Assembly: GCA_034722275.1 (NCBI GenBank)
Contig: JAYENW010000004.1
Location: forward strand, 1-50,327
DNA length: 50,327 nucleotides
Source: M55B177 sp034722275
GTDB lineage: Bacteria; Chloroflexota; Dehalococcoidia; GIF9; AB-539-J10
Direction of reading: 5' to 3'
The translations under genes were made by a program, and so were the position numbers. The notes beneath the pieces were generated by a model that was given only the letters and a program-made list of their open reading frames with translations, did not search any database and was not told where the DNA came from. Below are positions 7,496 through 15,757 of the stretch, piece by piece; position 1 is the first letter of the stretch; each line of letters opens with the position of its first letter.

Positions 7496-9265
7496 TTGGG
7501 CAGTAAAAGAACAACAAAAAATAATCAAGAGAAACATACCCCATCCCTACCTCAAGTTGAGCTGCCACCTTCGCTAAATGTAAAACAGCTAGCTGACATC
7601 TTAAAAGTAGAACCTGTGAAGGTCATTAAGCAACTAATGCGAAAAGGTATAATGGCTAATGTCAATCAAACGATTGACTTCACTGCTGCCAGCGTGATAG
7701 CCTCGGATTTTGGTTATCAGGCTCAGCAGAAAGAGGAGCGTAAAGTCCCATCTTCCCATAAGATAGAAAAGGGAGAGAGATTGCAAACTCGCCCTCCAAT
7801 AGTTACCATCTTGGGGCATGTTGACCATGGCAAGACAACTCTTCTTGACGCTATCAGAAAAACGAATGTAACTGCCTTTGAGGCAGGAGCTATTACCCAA
7901 CGTATTGGTGCCCACCAGACCGAAGTTGATGGACGCAAAATCACTTTTTTGGATACGCCGGGACATGAGGCTTTTACTGCTATGAGAGCCCGCGGGGCAC
8001 AGGTGACAGACATCGCAGTTTTGGTGGTTGCTGCTGACGACGGGGTTATGCCACAAACAAGAGAGGCTGTAAATCATGCTAAAGCTGCCAGGGTACCTAT
8101 AGTAGTAGCTATCAACAAGATTGATAAACCTGATGCTAATGTTGAACTTACAAAACAACAACTTGCCGATTTGGGTTTAATTATTGAAGAATGGGGTGGT
8201 GACACCATCTCTGTCCTCATCTCAGCTAAGAAAGAGCAGGGAATCTCAGAGTTGTTGGAGAACCTATTTCTTGTCGCCGACATACTGGAATTAAAGGCTG
8301 ACTCCAGTTGCACTGCAGAAGGAGTAGTCCTTGAAGCCAAACTGGACAAAACCAAAGGTTCTTTGGCGACTCTTCTCATTCAGAAGGGTACTCTCAAAAT
8401 TGGAAACATCATCGTGGCTGGTAATAATTGGGGCAAAATCAAAGCCATATTTGATAACAATGGGAAGCACGTTCGCAAATGTGAACCCTCAACCCCAGTA
8501 GAAGTTCTGGGCATAGGTGGGGTACCTAAAGCAGGAGATTTGTTTACTGTAGTCGCCAATGAGCAACAGGCTCGGAGCATGGTCGAAAAACAACCCACCG
8601 GAGCGAGCCATATCTCTTTAAGCTTGAGCGCGATCTCAGGCCAAATAAGCACGGGAGAAATAGAGGAGCTCAGCATTATTTTGAAGACAGATGTGGAGGG
8701 TAGCATTGAACCCATAAAGAACTCCCTGGAACGGCTGAGCGCAGAAAAGGGGAGAGCCACAGTTATTCACTCTGCTAGTGGGAGTATTACAGAGAGCGAT
8801 GTTCTCTTAGCTTCAGCTTCGCGAGGTATTATCATTGGTTTTAACACCCATGCCACACCAGGAGCCACACAGTTAGCTGAAGCAGAGGGAGTAAGTATCC
8901 AATACTACGATGTGATTTATAAATTGATAGAAGACATAGATAAGACGCTCAAGGGAATGCTTAAGCCAACCTATGCCAGTGTGCTCATTGGACGTGCTGA
9001 AGTAAGAGCTGTCTTTCCCGGCAAAGGAAAGAGTAAGGTAGCCGGGATTTATGTCAGCGAAGGTAAAATACCAAGAGATTCCGAAGTCAGAGTAATACGA
9101 CAAGGTAAAGTTATCTGTGAATCTAATATTTCTTCCTTAAAACGGTTTAAGGATGACGTCACCGAAGTTAACGCTGGACTTGAATGTGGCATAGGGATAA
9201 AGGGATTTATCGATTTTCAAACCAGCGATATTATTGAGTTCTACGAAGAGCAAAGGGTAACCTAA
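7496..9265 (+). CDS. infB: translation initiation factor IF-2
   Basis: GTPase that brings initiator tRNA to the ribosome. A short N-terminal IF2_N region (residues 20-75, LNVKQLADILKVEPVKVIK) precedes the G domain. GTP-binding motifs are GHVDHGKTT (G1), DTPGHEAF (G3) and NKID (G4). Domains II, III and IV follow to the C-terminus. At 589 residues it is a short IF-2 without the long variable N-terminal extension of enteric bacteria. The start is TTG 7496, supported by GAGGAG eight bases upstream. It lies 2 bases after ylxR and 22 bases before rbfA. Confidence 0.97.
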   Translation: MGSKRTTKNNQEKHTPSLPQVELPPSLNVKQLADILKVEPVKVIKQLMRKGIMANVNQTIDFTAASVIASDFGYQAQQKEERKVPSSHKIEKGERLQTRPPIVTILGHVDHGKTTLLDAIRKTNVTAFEAGAITQRIGAHQTEVDGRKITFLDTPGHEAFTAMRARGAQVTDIAVLVVAADDGVMPQTREAVNHAKAARVPIVVAINKIDKPDANVELTKQQLADLGLIIEEWGGDTISVLISAKKEQGISELLENLFLVADILELKADSSCTAEGVVLEAKLDKTKGSLATLLIQKGTLKIGNIIVAGNNWGKIKAIFDNNGKHVRKCEPSTPVEVLGIGGVPKAGDLFTVVANEQQARSMVEKQPTGASHISLSLSAISGQISTGEIEELSIILKTDVEGSIEPIKNSLERLSAEKGRATVIHSASGSITESDVLLASASRGIIIGFNTHATPGATQLAEAEGVSIQYYDVIYKLIEDIDKTLKGMLKPTYASVLIGRAEVRAVFPGKGKSKVAGIYVSEGKIPRDSEVRVIRQGKVICESNISSLKRFKDDVTEVNAGLECGIGIKGFIDFQTSDIIEFYEEQRVT

Positions 9266-9287
9266 GCAAAAAATAAGGGAAGTCCCA

Positions 9288-9641
9288 ATGACCAGGCGAA
9301 GTGAACGAACAAGTGAACTCATCAAGCGAGAAATCAGCAGCTTGCTGGAGCGTAAGATCAATGACCCCAGGCTAAACGAACTCATCTCAGTAACAGAGGT
9401 CACCCTTTCCCCTGATCTTAAATATGCCAAGGTATTCGTCAGCATTTTGGGAAATGAAACGAATAAAAAGGAAGTTTTAGAAGGTTTTGGTGCTGCCACG
9501 GGATTTTTGCGCCGGGAAGTGGCATCGCACTTAAAGTTGAAGTATGCTCCACAACTCAGTTTCTATTATGATGATTCTATCGAGCGGGGAGCAAATACGC
9601 TTAAGTTAATGGGACAAATCGGTGATGACAACCCGCCCTAA
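9288..9641 (+). CDS. rbfA: ribosome-binding factor A
   Basis: KH-like 30S subunit maturation factor. It opens with RRSERTSELIKREISSLL and contains NDPRL, VTEVTLSPDLKYAKVFVS and the C-terminal PQLSFYYDDSIERG, all standard for RbfA. It has 117 residues. The last gene of the nusA operon here; the usual downstream partners truB and the DHH phosphoesterase do not follow, and an independent promoter for ino1 does. Confidence 0.95.
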   Translation: MTRRSERTSELIKREISSLLERKINDPRLNELISVTEVTLSPDLKYAKVFVSILGNETNKKEVLEGFGAATGFLRREVASHLKLKYAPQLSFYYDDSIERGANTLKLMGQIGDDNPP

Positions 9642-9673
9642 AGTAAAGGTTACGTGTGAAAAATTCAGGGATA

Positions 9674-9703
9674 TTGACAATACAAGGTATAATAAAATAT
9701 CAT
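9674..9703 (+). promoter_or_regulatory. promoter of ino1
   Basis: A perfect TTGACA (9674-9679) with an 18-base spacer leads to TATCAT (9698-9703). It gives a leader of about 25 bases containing AAGGAAAGGAG before the ATG at 9735. A second TATAAT at 9688-9693 lacks a matching -35. Confidence 0.6.
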
Positions 9704-9734
9704 CCTTTAGAAGGAAAGGAGAGATTAAAGTGAC

Positions 9735-10865
9735 ATGGGAACAATAAATGTAGCCATCATTGGTGTAGGCAATTGTGCTTCTTCCTTGATTCAGGGCGTG
9801 CATTATTATAAAAACGCCAGAGAAGATGAATTCGTTCCTGGTTTAATGCATGTCAACTTGGGAGGCTACCATATATCTGACATTAATTTCGTAGCCGCAT
9901 TCGACATTGATAAGAATAAGGTGGGTAAAGACTTGGCTAAAGCTATTTACACCATACCAAATAACACTATGAAGTTCTGTGATGTCCCCAAGACAGGCGT
10001 TACAGTTAATCGTGGCATGACACACGATGGACTGGGCAAATACCTGTCTAAAATCATCACCAAGGCACCAGGGCCCACGGCTGACATAACAGGCATCTTA
10101 AAAGAAACCAAAACTGATGTGGTGCTTAATTATTTGCCTGTAGGGAGTGAAATGGCAGCAAAATGGTATGCAGAGCATGTACTAGAAGCTGGCTGTGGCC
10201 TCATTAACTGTATGCCTGTATTTATTGCCCGTGAGCCTTACTGGCAAGAGCGCTTCGCCGAGAAATGTTTACCCGTTATTGGTGATGATATCAAATCTCA
10301 AGTCGGGGCCACTGTCGTCCATCGCGTGCTGACCAGGCTTTTCCGAAACCGTGGTGTCAAATTAGAGCGAACATATCAGTTAAATTTTGGTGGCAATACT
10401 GACTTTTACAACATGCTGGAGGAGGAACGACTGGAATCCAAAAGAATCTCCAAAACCAACTCGGTTATCTCGCAACTGGATTACGATATTGGAGCGGATA
10501 ATATTCACGTTGGCCCCAGTGATTATGTGCCCTGGCTGCTCGACCGCAAGTTCTGCCATATACGAATGGAAGGGCGTACTTTCGGTGATGTGCCACTAAA
10601 CCTGGAACTCAAGCTAGAGGTATGGGACAGCCCCAACTCAGCCGGGGTAGTTATAGATGCTATAAGATGCTGCAAATTAGCCTTGGACCGTGGTCTCAGT
10701 GGAACAATAGTGGCACCCGCGTCCTATCTCATGAAATCTCCGCCACTTCAATTCTCCGACGACGAAGCCCGGATGCGAACTGAGGCATTTATCAAGGGAG
10801 AGGAACAGGAAAGCCCCATCTCACTGCCCGAACCACAACCAGTTGAAGTTAAAGTTGAAGGTTAA
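9735..10865 (+). CDS. ino1: myo-inositol-1-phosphate synthase
   Basis: NAD-dependent isomerisation of glucose-6-phosphate to inositol-1-phosphate. The N-terminal Rossmann motif is VAIIGVGNCASSL. Further family motifs are VLNYLPVGSE, GDDIKSQVGATVVHR (near 190), LNFGGNTDF and DSPNSAGVVIDAIRCCKLA. At 376 residues it is the short actinobacterial/archaeal type rather than the ~530-residue eukaryotic form. The next gene is a CDP-alcohol phosphatidyltransferase, so the product is probably used for inositol phospholipids. A promoter with TTGACA lies just upstream, separating it from rbfA. Confidence 0.93.
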   Translation: MGTINVAIIGVGNCASSLIQGVHYYKNAREDEFVPGLMHVNLGGYHISDINFVAAFDIDKNKVGKDLAKAIYTIPNNTMKFCDVPKTGVTVNRGMTHDGLGKYLSKIITKAPGPTADITGILKETKTDVVLNYLPVGSEMAAKWYAEHVLEAGCGLINCMPVFIAREPYWQERFAEKCLPVIGDDIKSQVGATVVHRVLTRLFRNRGVKLERTYQLNFGGNTDFYNMLEEERLESKRISKTNSVISQLDYDIGADNIHVGPSDYVPWLLDRKFCHIRMEGRTFGDVPLNLELKLEVWDSPNSAGVVIDAIRCCKLALDRGLSGTIVAPASYLMKSPPLQFSDDEARMRTEAFIKGEEQESPISLPEPQPVEVKVEG

Positions 10866-10986
10866 GCCAAAAGAACATAGCTGAATATGGCTCAAAAATA
10901 ATCCTTTACCACGCTTATCCTTACTCCTTGAAAATCAACGGGGCGGATTCCTGCAAAAGGAAGGAATGCTGGGCTAGCTGGCAAGA

Positions 10987-11586
10987 TTGAAATTGGCGAA
11001 TTTGGTAGAGAGCCGCAAATACTTAGCTCAGCGCATTACCAATCCTCTGGTAAAGATACTAAGCAAAAGTGGCATAACTCCTAACGTTCTCACCTTCGTA
11101 GGTTTAGCACTGAATGTAGCTGCAGCATATTTGATAGCAGTCGGCCATTTCTTCTTTGGTGGAGTCTTGGTTCTCGTCTCTGGACTGTTTGACCTTCTCG
11201 ATGGGGCACTGGCTCGCTTCAATAACCAGGCAACGCAATTCGGTGCCATTCTGGATTCCACAATTGACCGCGTTTCTGAGGCCGCGATATTTTGCGGCCT
11301 TTTAATCTGGTACATGCCAAAGGGAGTTGCTTTGGAAATCGTGCTCATCCTCGCTGTCCTGATTGGTTCCTTCCTGGTGAGTTACATAAGAGCGAGGGCA
11401 GAGGGACTGGGATTAGAGTGTAAAGTGGGTTTGTTTACCAGAGCCGAAAGGGTTATAGCATTAGCAGCAGGTTTGCTCCTAAACCAAATGTTTGTTGCTT
11501 TATGCGTGCTGGCTATTTTCATCTATATCACCGTGATCCAAAGATTAGTTTATGTAAAAAAACAGACCAAAAAAGGAGAGAGTTAA
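10987..11586 (+). CDS. CDP-alcohol phosphatidyltransferase, probable phosphatidylinositol-phosphate synthase
   Basis: Integral membrane enzyme that transfers a phosphatidyl group from CDP-diacylglycerol to an alcohol. The catalytic signature DG-x2-AR-x8-G-x3-D-x3-D is present from residue 75 (DLLDGALARF, then FGAILDSTIDR). About five or six membrane segments are visible in 199 residues. The start is TTG 10987. Placement after ino1 suggests inositol-1-phosphate as acceptor, as in actinobacterial and archaeal pairs; glycerol-3-phosphate (PgsA) is the alternative. It is followed one base later by purA. Confidence 0.85.
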   Translation: MKLANLVESRKYLAQRITNPLVKILSKSGITPNVLTFVGLALNVAAAYLIAVGHFFFGGVLVLVSGLFDLLDGALARFNNQATQFGAILDSTIDRVSEAAIFCGLLIWYMPKGVALEIVLILAVLIGSFLVSYIRARAEGLGLECKVGLFTRAERVIALAAGLLLNQMFVALCVLAIFIYITVIQRLVYVKKQTKKGES

Positions 11587-11587
11587 A

Positions 11588-12874
11588 ATGGCTGTTGTCA
11601 TCATAATTGGAGGCCAATGGGGCGATGAGGGAAAAGGGAAAATAGTTGACATTCTAGCAGAGAATGCAAGCATGGTTATCCGTTTCTCAGGAGGTGATAA
11701 CGCCGGGCATACGATAGTTAATCCTTACGGTAAGTTTAGTTTGCATCTGGTACCTTCGGGCATTTTTTACCCCCACGCAACTTGTATTATCGGCAACGGC
11801 GTTGTCATCAATCCAGCAGTACTTCTAGACGAAATAGATAATCTCGAGAGCCATGGTACCGATATAAGCCATCTCATGATCAGCGATCGCGCTCATCTGA
11901 TCATGCCCTACCATAAGCTTATAGATAAGTTGGAGGAGGAAAGACGCGGCAAAAAGTCTATAGGCACCACGCAGAGAGGAATTGGGCCTGCTTTCGCTGA
12001 CAAAGTAGCTCGCATAGGCCTTCGCGCTGGTGATTTATTAAACAAAGATATATTTTTAAACCGTCTGCAATCAGTTCTTGAATTGAAAAACGCCATCTTA
12101 ACCAAAATATATGAGGTGCCATCTTTATCCTTAAAAGAAATCTATGAGCAATATTGCTATTATGGAGAGCGGCTAGCCCCTTTCATTCAAGAAACCAGTT
12201 CAATAATTCAACAGGCGGCAATGAGAGGAGAACAAGTTTTATTGGAAGGCGCTCAAGGAACTTTGCTCGACCCCGATTTTGGTACCTATCCTTATGTAAC
12301 TTCATCTTCACCACTGGCAGCATCGGCAACCATCGGGACAGGCTTAAGTCTCAAAGACATAACCCATACCCTGGGCGTATTCAAAGCTTATACCACCAGA
12401 GTCGGCGGCGGACCCATGCCCACAGAACTGGAGGACAAGGTAGGCAAACTGATACGGGAAAAAGCTCATGAGTATGGCGCCACTACGGGCAGGCCAAGGC
12501 GGTGCGGCTGGTTTGATGCCGTGGCTGGCCGCTTCAGTGCCCAGCTAAACAGGTTCGATAGCATAGCCTTAACCCATCCTGACATTTATGATGGCTTCGC
12601 CACAATTAAAATTTGTATCTCTTACAAATTCGATGGTGAGACTTTAGATTATTTCCCCAGCGATGTATCTATTCTAGAGAAATGCCAGCCGCTATATGAA
12701 GAATTACCTGGCTGGCAAGAGCCAATAAGTGGAATCCACGATTTCGCCAAATTACCAGCAGAGGCTCGCCGCTATATAGCCAGGCTTGAAGAACTCCTTT
12801 CTTGTTCTGTCAGTCTGATCTCAGTGGGAGCAAAGCGTGAGCAGATAATAAAGCTAAATCCTGTTCTTTCCTGA
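11588..12874 (+). CDS. purA: adenylosuccinate synthetase
   Basis: GTP-dependent ligation of IMP and aspartate, the first step to AMP. The N-terminal GGQWGDEGKGK motif, the FSGGDNAGHT loop, GTTQRGIGPAF and the C-terminal GAKREQII are all present in 428 residues, a normal length. AGGAGAG stands about 8 bases before the ATG. It starts one base after the phosphatidyltransferase stop, so it is likely transcribed with ino1. Confidence 0.97.
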   Translation: MAVVIIIGGQWGDEGKGKIVDILAENASMVIRFSGGDNAGHTIVNPYGKFSLHLVPSGIFYPHATCIIGNGVVINPAVLLDEIDNLESHGTDISHLMISDRAHLIMPYHKLIDKLEEERRGKKSIGTTQRGIGPAFADKVARIGLRAGDLLNKDIFLNRLQSVLELKNAILTKIYEVPSLSLKEIYEQYCYYGERLAPFIQETSSIIQQAAMRGEQVLLEGAQGTLLDPDFGTYPYVTSSSPLAASATIGTGLSLKDITHTLGVFKAYTTRVGGGPMPTELEDKVGKLIREKAHEYGATTGRPRRCGWFDAVAGRFSAQLNRFDSIALTHPDIYDGFATIKICISYKFDGETLDYFPSDVSILEKCQPLYEELPGWQEPISGIHDFAKLPAEARRYIARLEELLSCSVSLISVGAKREQIIKLNPVLS

Positions 12875-12934
12875 TGTCAGGATTTGCTGCCAATCCGAGT
12901 ATCAAATAAAAAGGCAATCAATCATGAGTAACCC

Positions 12935-13834
12935 TCAAACCAGTGGGAGAGGCAGGTCAATGTGATAATTTCTCAGCGTGGACTTTATAAGTTGAGCCGA
13001 TTTTTCATCGGGTTCAGTCAAAGGCAAGCGAGGCTTGCCTACAGGAAAGCCAAGACAATTCAGCGCATATTTGACAGGCATTGGGTTAGAAACGATAAAC
13101 AAAGCATTTATCAGTGGCAATAATTGACGATGGATACTGGCCGCTTCCTGAATCTTACCTTCAAGGAACTTCTCCATCATATCCTTTATCTGTATTCCTA
13201 CTATATGGGTGGCAACGCCGATCACGCCATAGCCACCAAGAGCAAGTATGGGGAAGGTGTCACTATCATTACCGCTGTAAACTAAAAAACCACTTCTGGC
13301 CCTTTCTACAATGCTGGCTATCTGTCCCAGATTACCACTGGCTTCTTTTATACCCACAATGTTATCAATCTGGCTCAGCTTGATCACAGTGTCAGCAGCA
13401 AGACTGGTGACAGTGCGGGAGGGTACATTATAAAGAATGCAAGGCAGAGTAGTAGACCCAGCAATAGCTTTAAAGTGTTGATACAGGCCCTGCTGGGTAG
13501 GTTTATTATAATAGGGGACCACCAAGAGGCAAGCGTCAACGCCAATTTTCTCTGCTTCTTTAGTCAACTCTTGGCTTTCTTTGGTGTTATTACCACCGGT
13601 GCCAGCCACCACTGTGCCACGGCCAGTCACCACCGATTTAACTTCAGCGAAGAGCCGTAGTTTCTCCTCTTTACTAAGTGTCGGAGATTCTCCTGTAGTG
13701 CCAGAAACAACCAAACCATCACTGCCAGAATCTAATAAAGCCAGAGCCAGCTTCTTAGCTTGTTGGTAATCCACTGCACCTTCAACATCGAAGGGTGTAA
13801 CCATAGCTGTTAACAAGCGACCTAATTCTTTCAT
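12935..13834 (-). CDS. dapA: 4-hydroxy-tetrahydrodipicolinate synthase
   Basis: Condenses pyruvate with aspartate semialdehyde in lysine/DAP synthesis. The family start MKELGRLLTAMVTPF, the GTTGESPTL loop, YNVPSRT with its Tyr, and the Schiff-base Lys in GIKEASG are visible. An ATG at 13870 would overlap asd by 26 bases; ATG 13834 gives the standard N-terminus and a 10-base gap, though its ribosome site is weak. It has 299 residues from this start. The last gene of the rpsO-pnp-dapB-asd-dapA operon. Confidence 0.95.
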   Translation of the reverse strand: MKELGRLLTAMVTPFDVEGAVDYQQAKKLALALLDSGSDGLVVSGTTGESPTLSKEEKLRLFAEVKSVVTGRGTVVAGTGGNNTKESQELTKEAEKIGVDACLLVVPYYNKPTQQGLYQHFKAIAGSTTLPCILYNVPSRTVTSLAADTVIKLSQIDNIVGIKEASGNLGQIASIVERARSGFLVYSGNDSDTFPILALGGYGVIGVATHIVGIQIKDMMEKFLEGKIQEAASIHRQLLPLINALFIVSNPMPVKYALNCLGFPVGKPRLPLTEPDEKSAQLIKSTLRNYHIDLPLPLV

Positions 13835-13844
13835 CTCAGAACAA

Positions 13845-14891
13845 TCAAGCCTTAACCCTTGTCTCCACATCTTTAGGGCTTAGCCACCCTCTCCGTATCC
13901 CTTCTTCAGCAATCTGGATAGCATTTAAGGCCGCCCCTTTACGGATATTATCAGCCACGACCCACATCACCAACCCACTGGGATGAGAAGCATCTTTTCT
14001 TATTCTGCCCACAAATACGTGGTCTGAATTAGTAGCTGCCCAAGGTTGCGGATAAAAACTCACAACGGGATCATCAAGCACTCTGACTCCAGGCGCTTGA
14101 GCCAGAATTTTCCTCGCCTCTTCCGCAGTAATGGGTGAGTCAAACTCCACATTCAACGCCACGCTATGCCCAAAATAGACCGGAACCCGAACGCAGGTTG
14201 CTGAGACAAGAATATCGGGAGCATGCATTATCTTACGCGTCTCATCCAGCATTTTCTGCTCTTCTTTGGTGTAACCATCATCCAGGAAGACATCGATTTC
14301 CGGCAAGATGTTAAAGGCTATTTGATGAGAATAGACATGAGGGCAAGTGGAGCGTCCTTCCAGGACCGACTTTGTTTGACCGGTCAGTTCCTTCAAGGCA
14401 GCGATACCTGTGCCAGATACTGATTGATAGGTACTGGCTATAATGCGTTTTATGGGATTGACCTTATGTAAGGGATAAAGGGCTACCACCACTTGAATTG
14501 TGGAACAATTTGGATTGGCGATTATCCCTTTGTTCCACTCTATATCCTCTGGGTTTATCTCGGGAACGACCAAGGGAACCCAAGGTTCCATTCTGAAAGC
14601 AGCACTGTTATCAATGACCACCGCTCCAGCGCCTGCAGCCAAAGGCGATAAGCGACGGCTAGCTTCGGCGCCAGCAGAAAAGAAAGCGATATCAACACTT
14701 CGAAACTTCTCAGGCACAGCTTCCTCAACTTCGATTCTCTGATGATGAAAGAAAAGACCTTCGCCAGCAGAACGCTCAGATGCCAGAAGCTGTATTGAAG
14801 CTATAGGGAAGTCCCTCTGCTCCAGTATCTTGCTGAATTCCTGGCCGACAAGCCCAGTAGCACCAACAACAGCGACATTAAATCTATCCAT
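13845..14891 (-). CDS. asd: aspartate-semialdehyde dehydrogenase
   Basis: NADPH-dependent reduction of aspartyl phosphate. The N-terminal nucleotide motif is VAVVGATGLVGQEF and the catalytic Cys129 lies in ANPNCSTIQ. FSAGAEASR, IDNSAAFRM and the C-terminal DHVFVGRIR are typical. The length is 348 residues. It supplies the substrate of the adjacent dapA and stands in one operon with dapB and dapA, so three consecutive DAP-pathway reactions are co-transcribed. Confidence 0.96.
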   Translation of the reverse strand: MDRFNVAVVGATGLVGQEFSKILEQRDFPIASIQLLASERSAGEGLFFHHQRIEVEEAVPEKFRSVDIAFFSAGAEASRRLSPLAAGAGAVVIDNSAAFRMEPWVPLVVPEINPEDIEWNKGIIANPNCSTIQVVVALYPLHKVNPIKRIIASTYQSVSGTGIAALKELTGQTKSVLEGRSTCPHVYSHQIAFNILPEIDVFLDDGYTKEEQKMLDETRKIMHAPDILVSATCVRVPVYFGHSVALNVEFDSPITAEEARKILAQAPGVRVLDDPVVSFYPQPWAATNSDHVFVGRIRKDASHPSGLVMWVVADNIRKGAALNAIQIAEEGIRRGWLSPKDVETRVKA

Positions 14892-14942
14892 AATACTTTC
14901 TACTCAAGCAACAAGCCTTAAAATATATCAATATATTCCACT

Positions 14943-15743
14943 TTATTTCAAATCAAGCAAGGCATCCAATCCATAAATTAATCCCTTGCGTTTCGTCACT
15001 TCTTTAATTGCCAAAATGACACCAGGCATATAGCACTCTCGACTTATAGCTTCATGCCGCAATTTCAAAGTCTCACCTGCCCCACTGAATACAACTTCCT
15101 GACCTGCCATAAATCCTGGCAAGCGCAAACTGTGGATAGCTATGCCATCCACTTGCCCTCCCCTGGTACCACTGATAACTTTTTTCTTAGCCTTATGATA
15201 AATGAACGGTTTAGCATGTGCCTGTGACATAGCTTTTGCTGTAGCTATAGCAGTCCCGGAAGGGGCATCAACTTTCTTATCATGATGCATTTCTATAATC
15301 TCAGCATAGTCAAAAAAACTGGCAGTGAGTCGGGATAAATAAATCAACAACGCCGCTCCCAAAGAAAAGTTGGGGGCTACTACCGCTCCTACCTTACGCA
15401 CCTGACATAATTCAGCAATTTCTGTCAAATTCTCCCCGGAGAGACCCGTAGTGCCTATAACTACATTGACCTGCTCCCCGATAGCAATGCGCGCTGCTGC
15501 TATGGAAGTTTCGGCATTGGTGAAATCTACCAGAACATCGGGGTCACACCGCTCCAAAAGAGATTTTAAATCGGAGGAAAGTGGTACTATATCAGGGACA
15601 TCAGCTAAAGGAAGAGAATGTTGAACTACCTCCTTTTCTACAGCACCAACTAACTTTAGTCCAGGCTCATGGGCCACAGCTCTGGTTGCTTCCTGTCCCA
15701 TCCTGCCTAAAGCTCCATTAATGGCTACCCTGATCACTTTCAT
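14943..15743 (-). CDS. dapB: 4-hydroxy-tetrahydrodipicolinate reductase
   Basis: Reduces the DapA product with NAD(P)H. The Rossmann motif INGALGRMGQEA lies at the N-terminus and the family signature EMHHDKKVDAPSGTA near residue 155. About 266 residues. Both GTG 15746 and ATG 15743 are possible starts; I chose the ATG, with AGAAG 5 bases upstream. It lies 14 bases after pnp and 51 bases before asd. Confidence 0.95.
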   Translation of the reverse strand: MKVIRVAINGALGRMGQEATRAVAHEPGLKLVGAVEKEVVQHSLPLADVPDIVPLSSDLKSLLERCDPDVLVDFTNAETSIAAARIAIGEQVNVVIGTTGLSGENLTEIAELCQVRKVGAVVAPNFSLGAALLIYLSRLTASFFDYAEIIEMHHDKKVDAPSGTAIATAKAMSQAHAKPFIYHKAKKKVISGTRGGQVDGIAIHSLRLPGFMAGQEVVFSGAGETLKLRHEAISRECYMPGVILAIKEVTKRKGLIYGLDALLDLK

Positions 15744-15757
15744 CACTTCTTCTCTAG

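Noticed and set aside
7634..8161. Minus-strand ORF of 175 codons inside infB
   Set aside because: It lies fully antisense to the conserved GTPase domain of infB and has no recognisable protein pattern; a shadow of the real gene.
9688..9693. TATAAT as the ino1 -10 box
   Set aside because: It is only 8 bases from the perfect TTGACA and has no other -35; TATCAT at 9698 fits the spacing.
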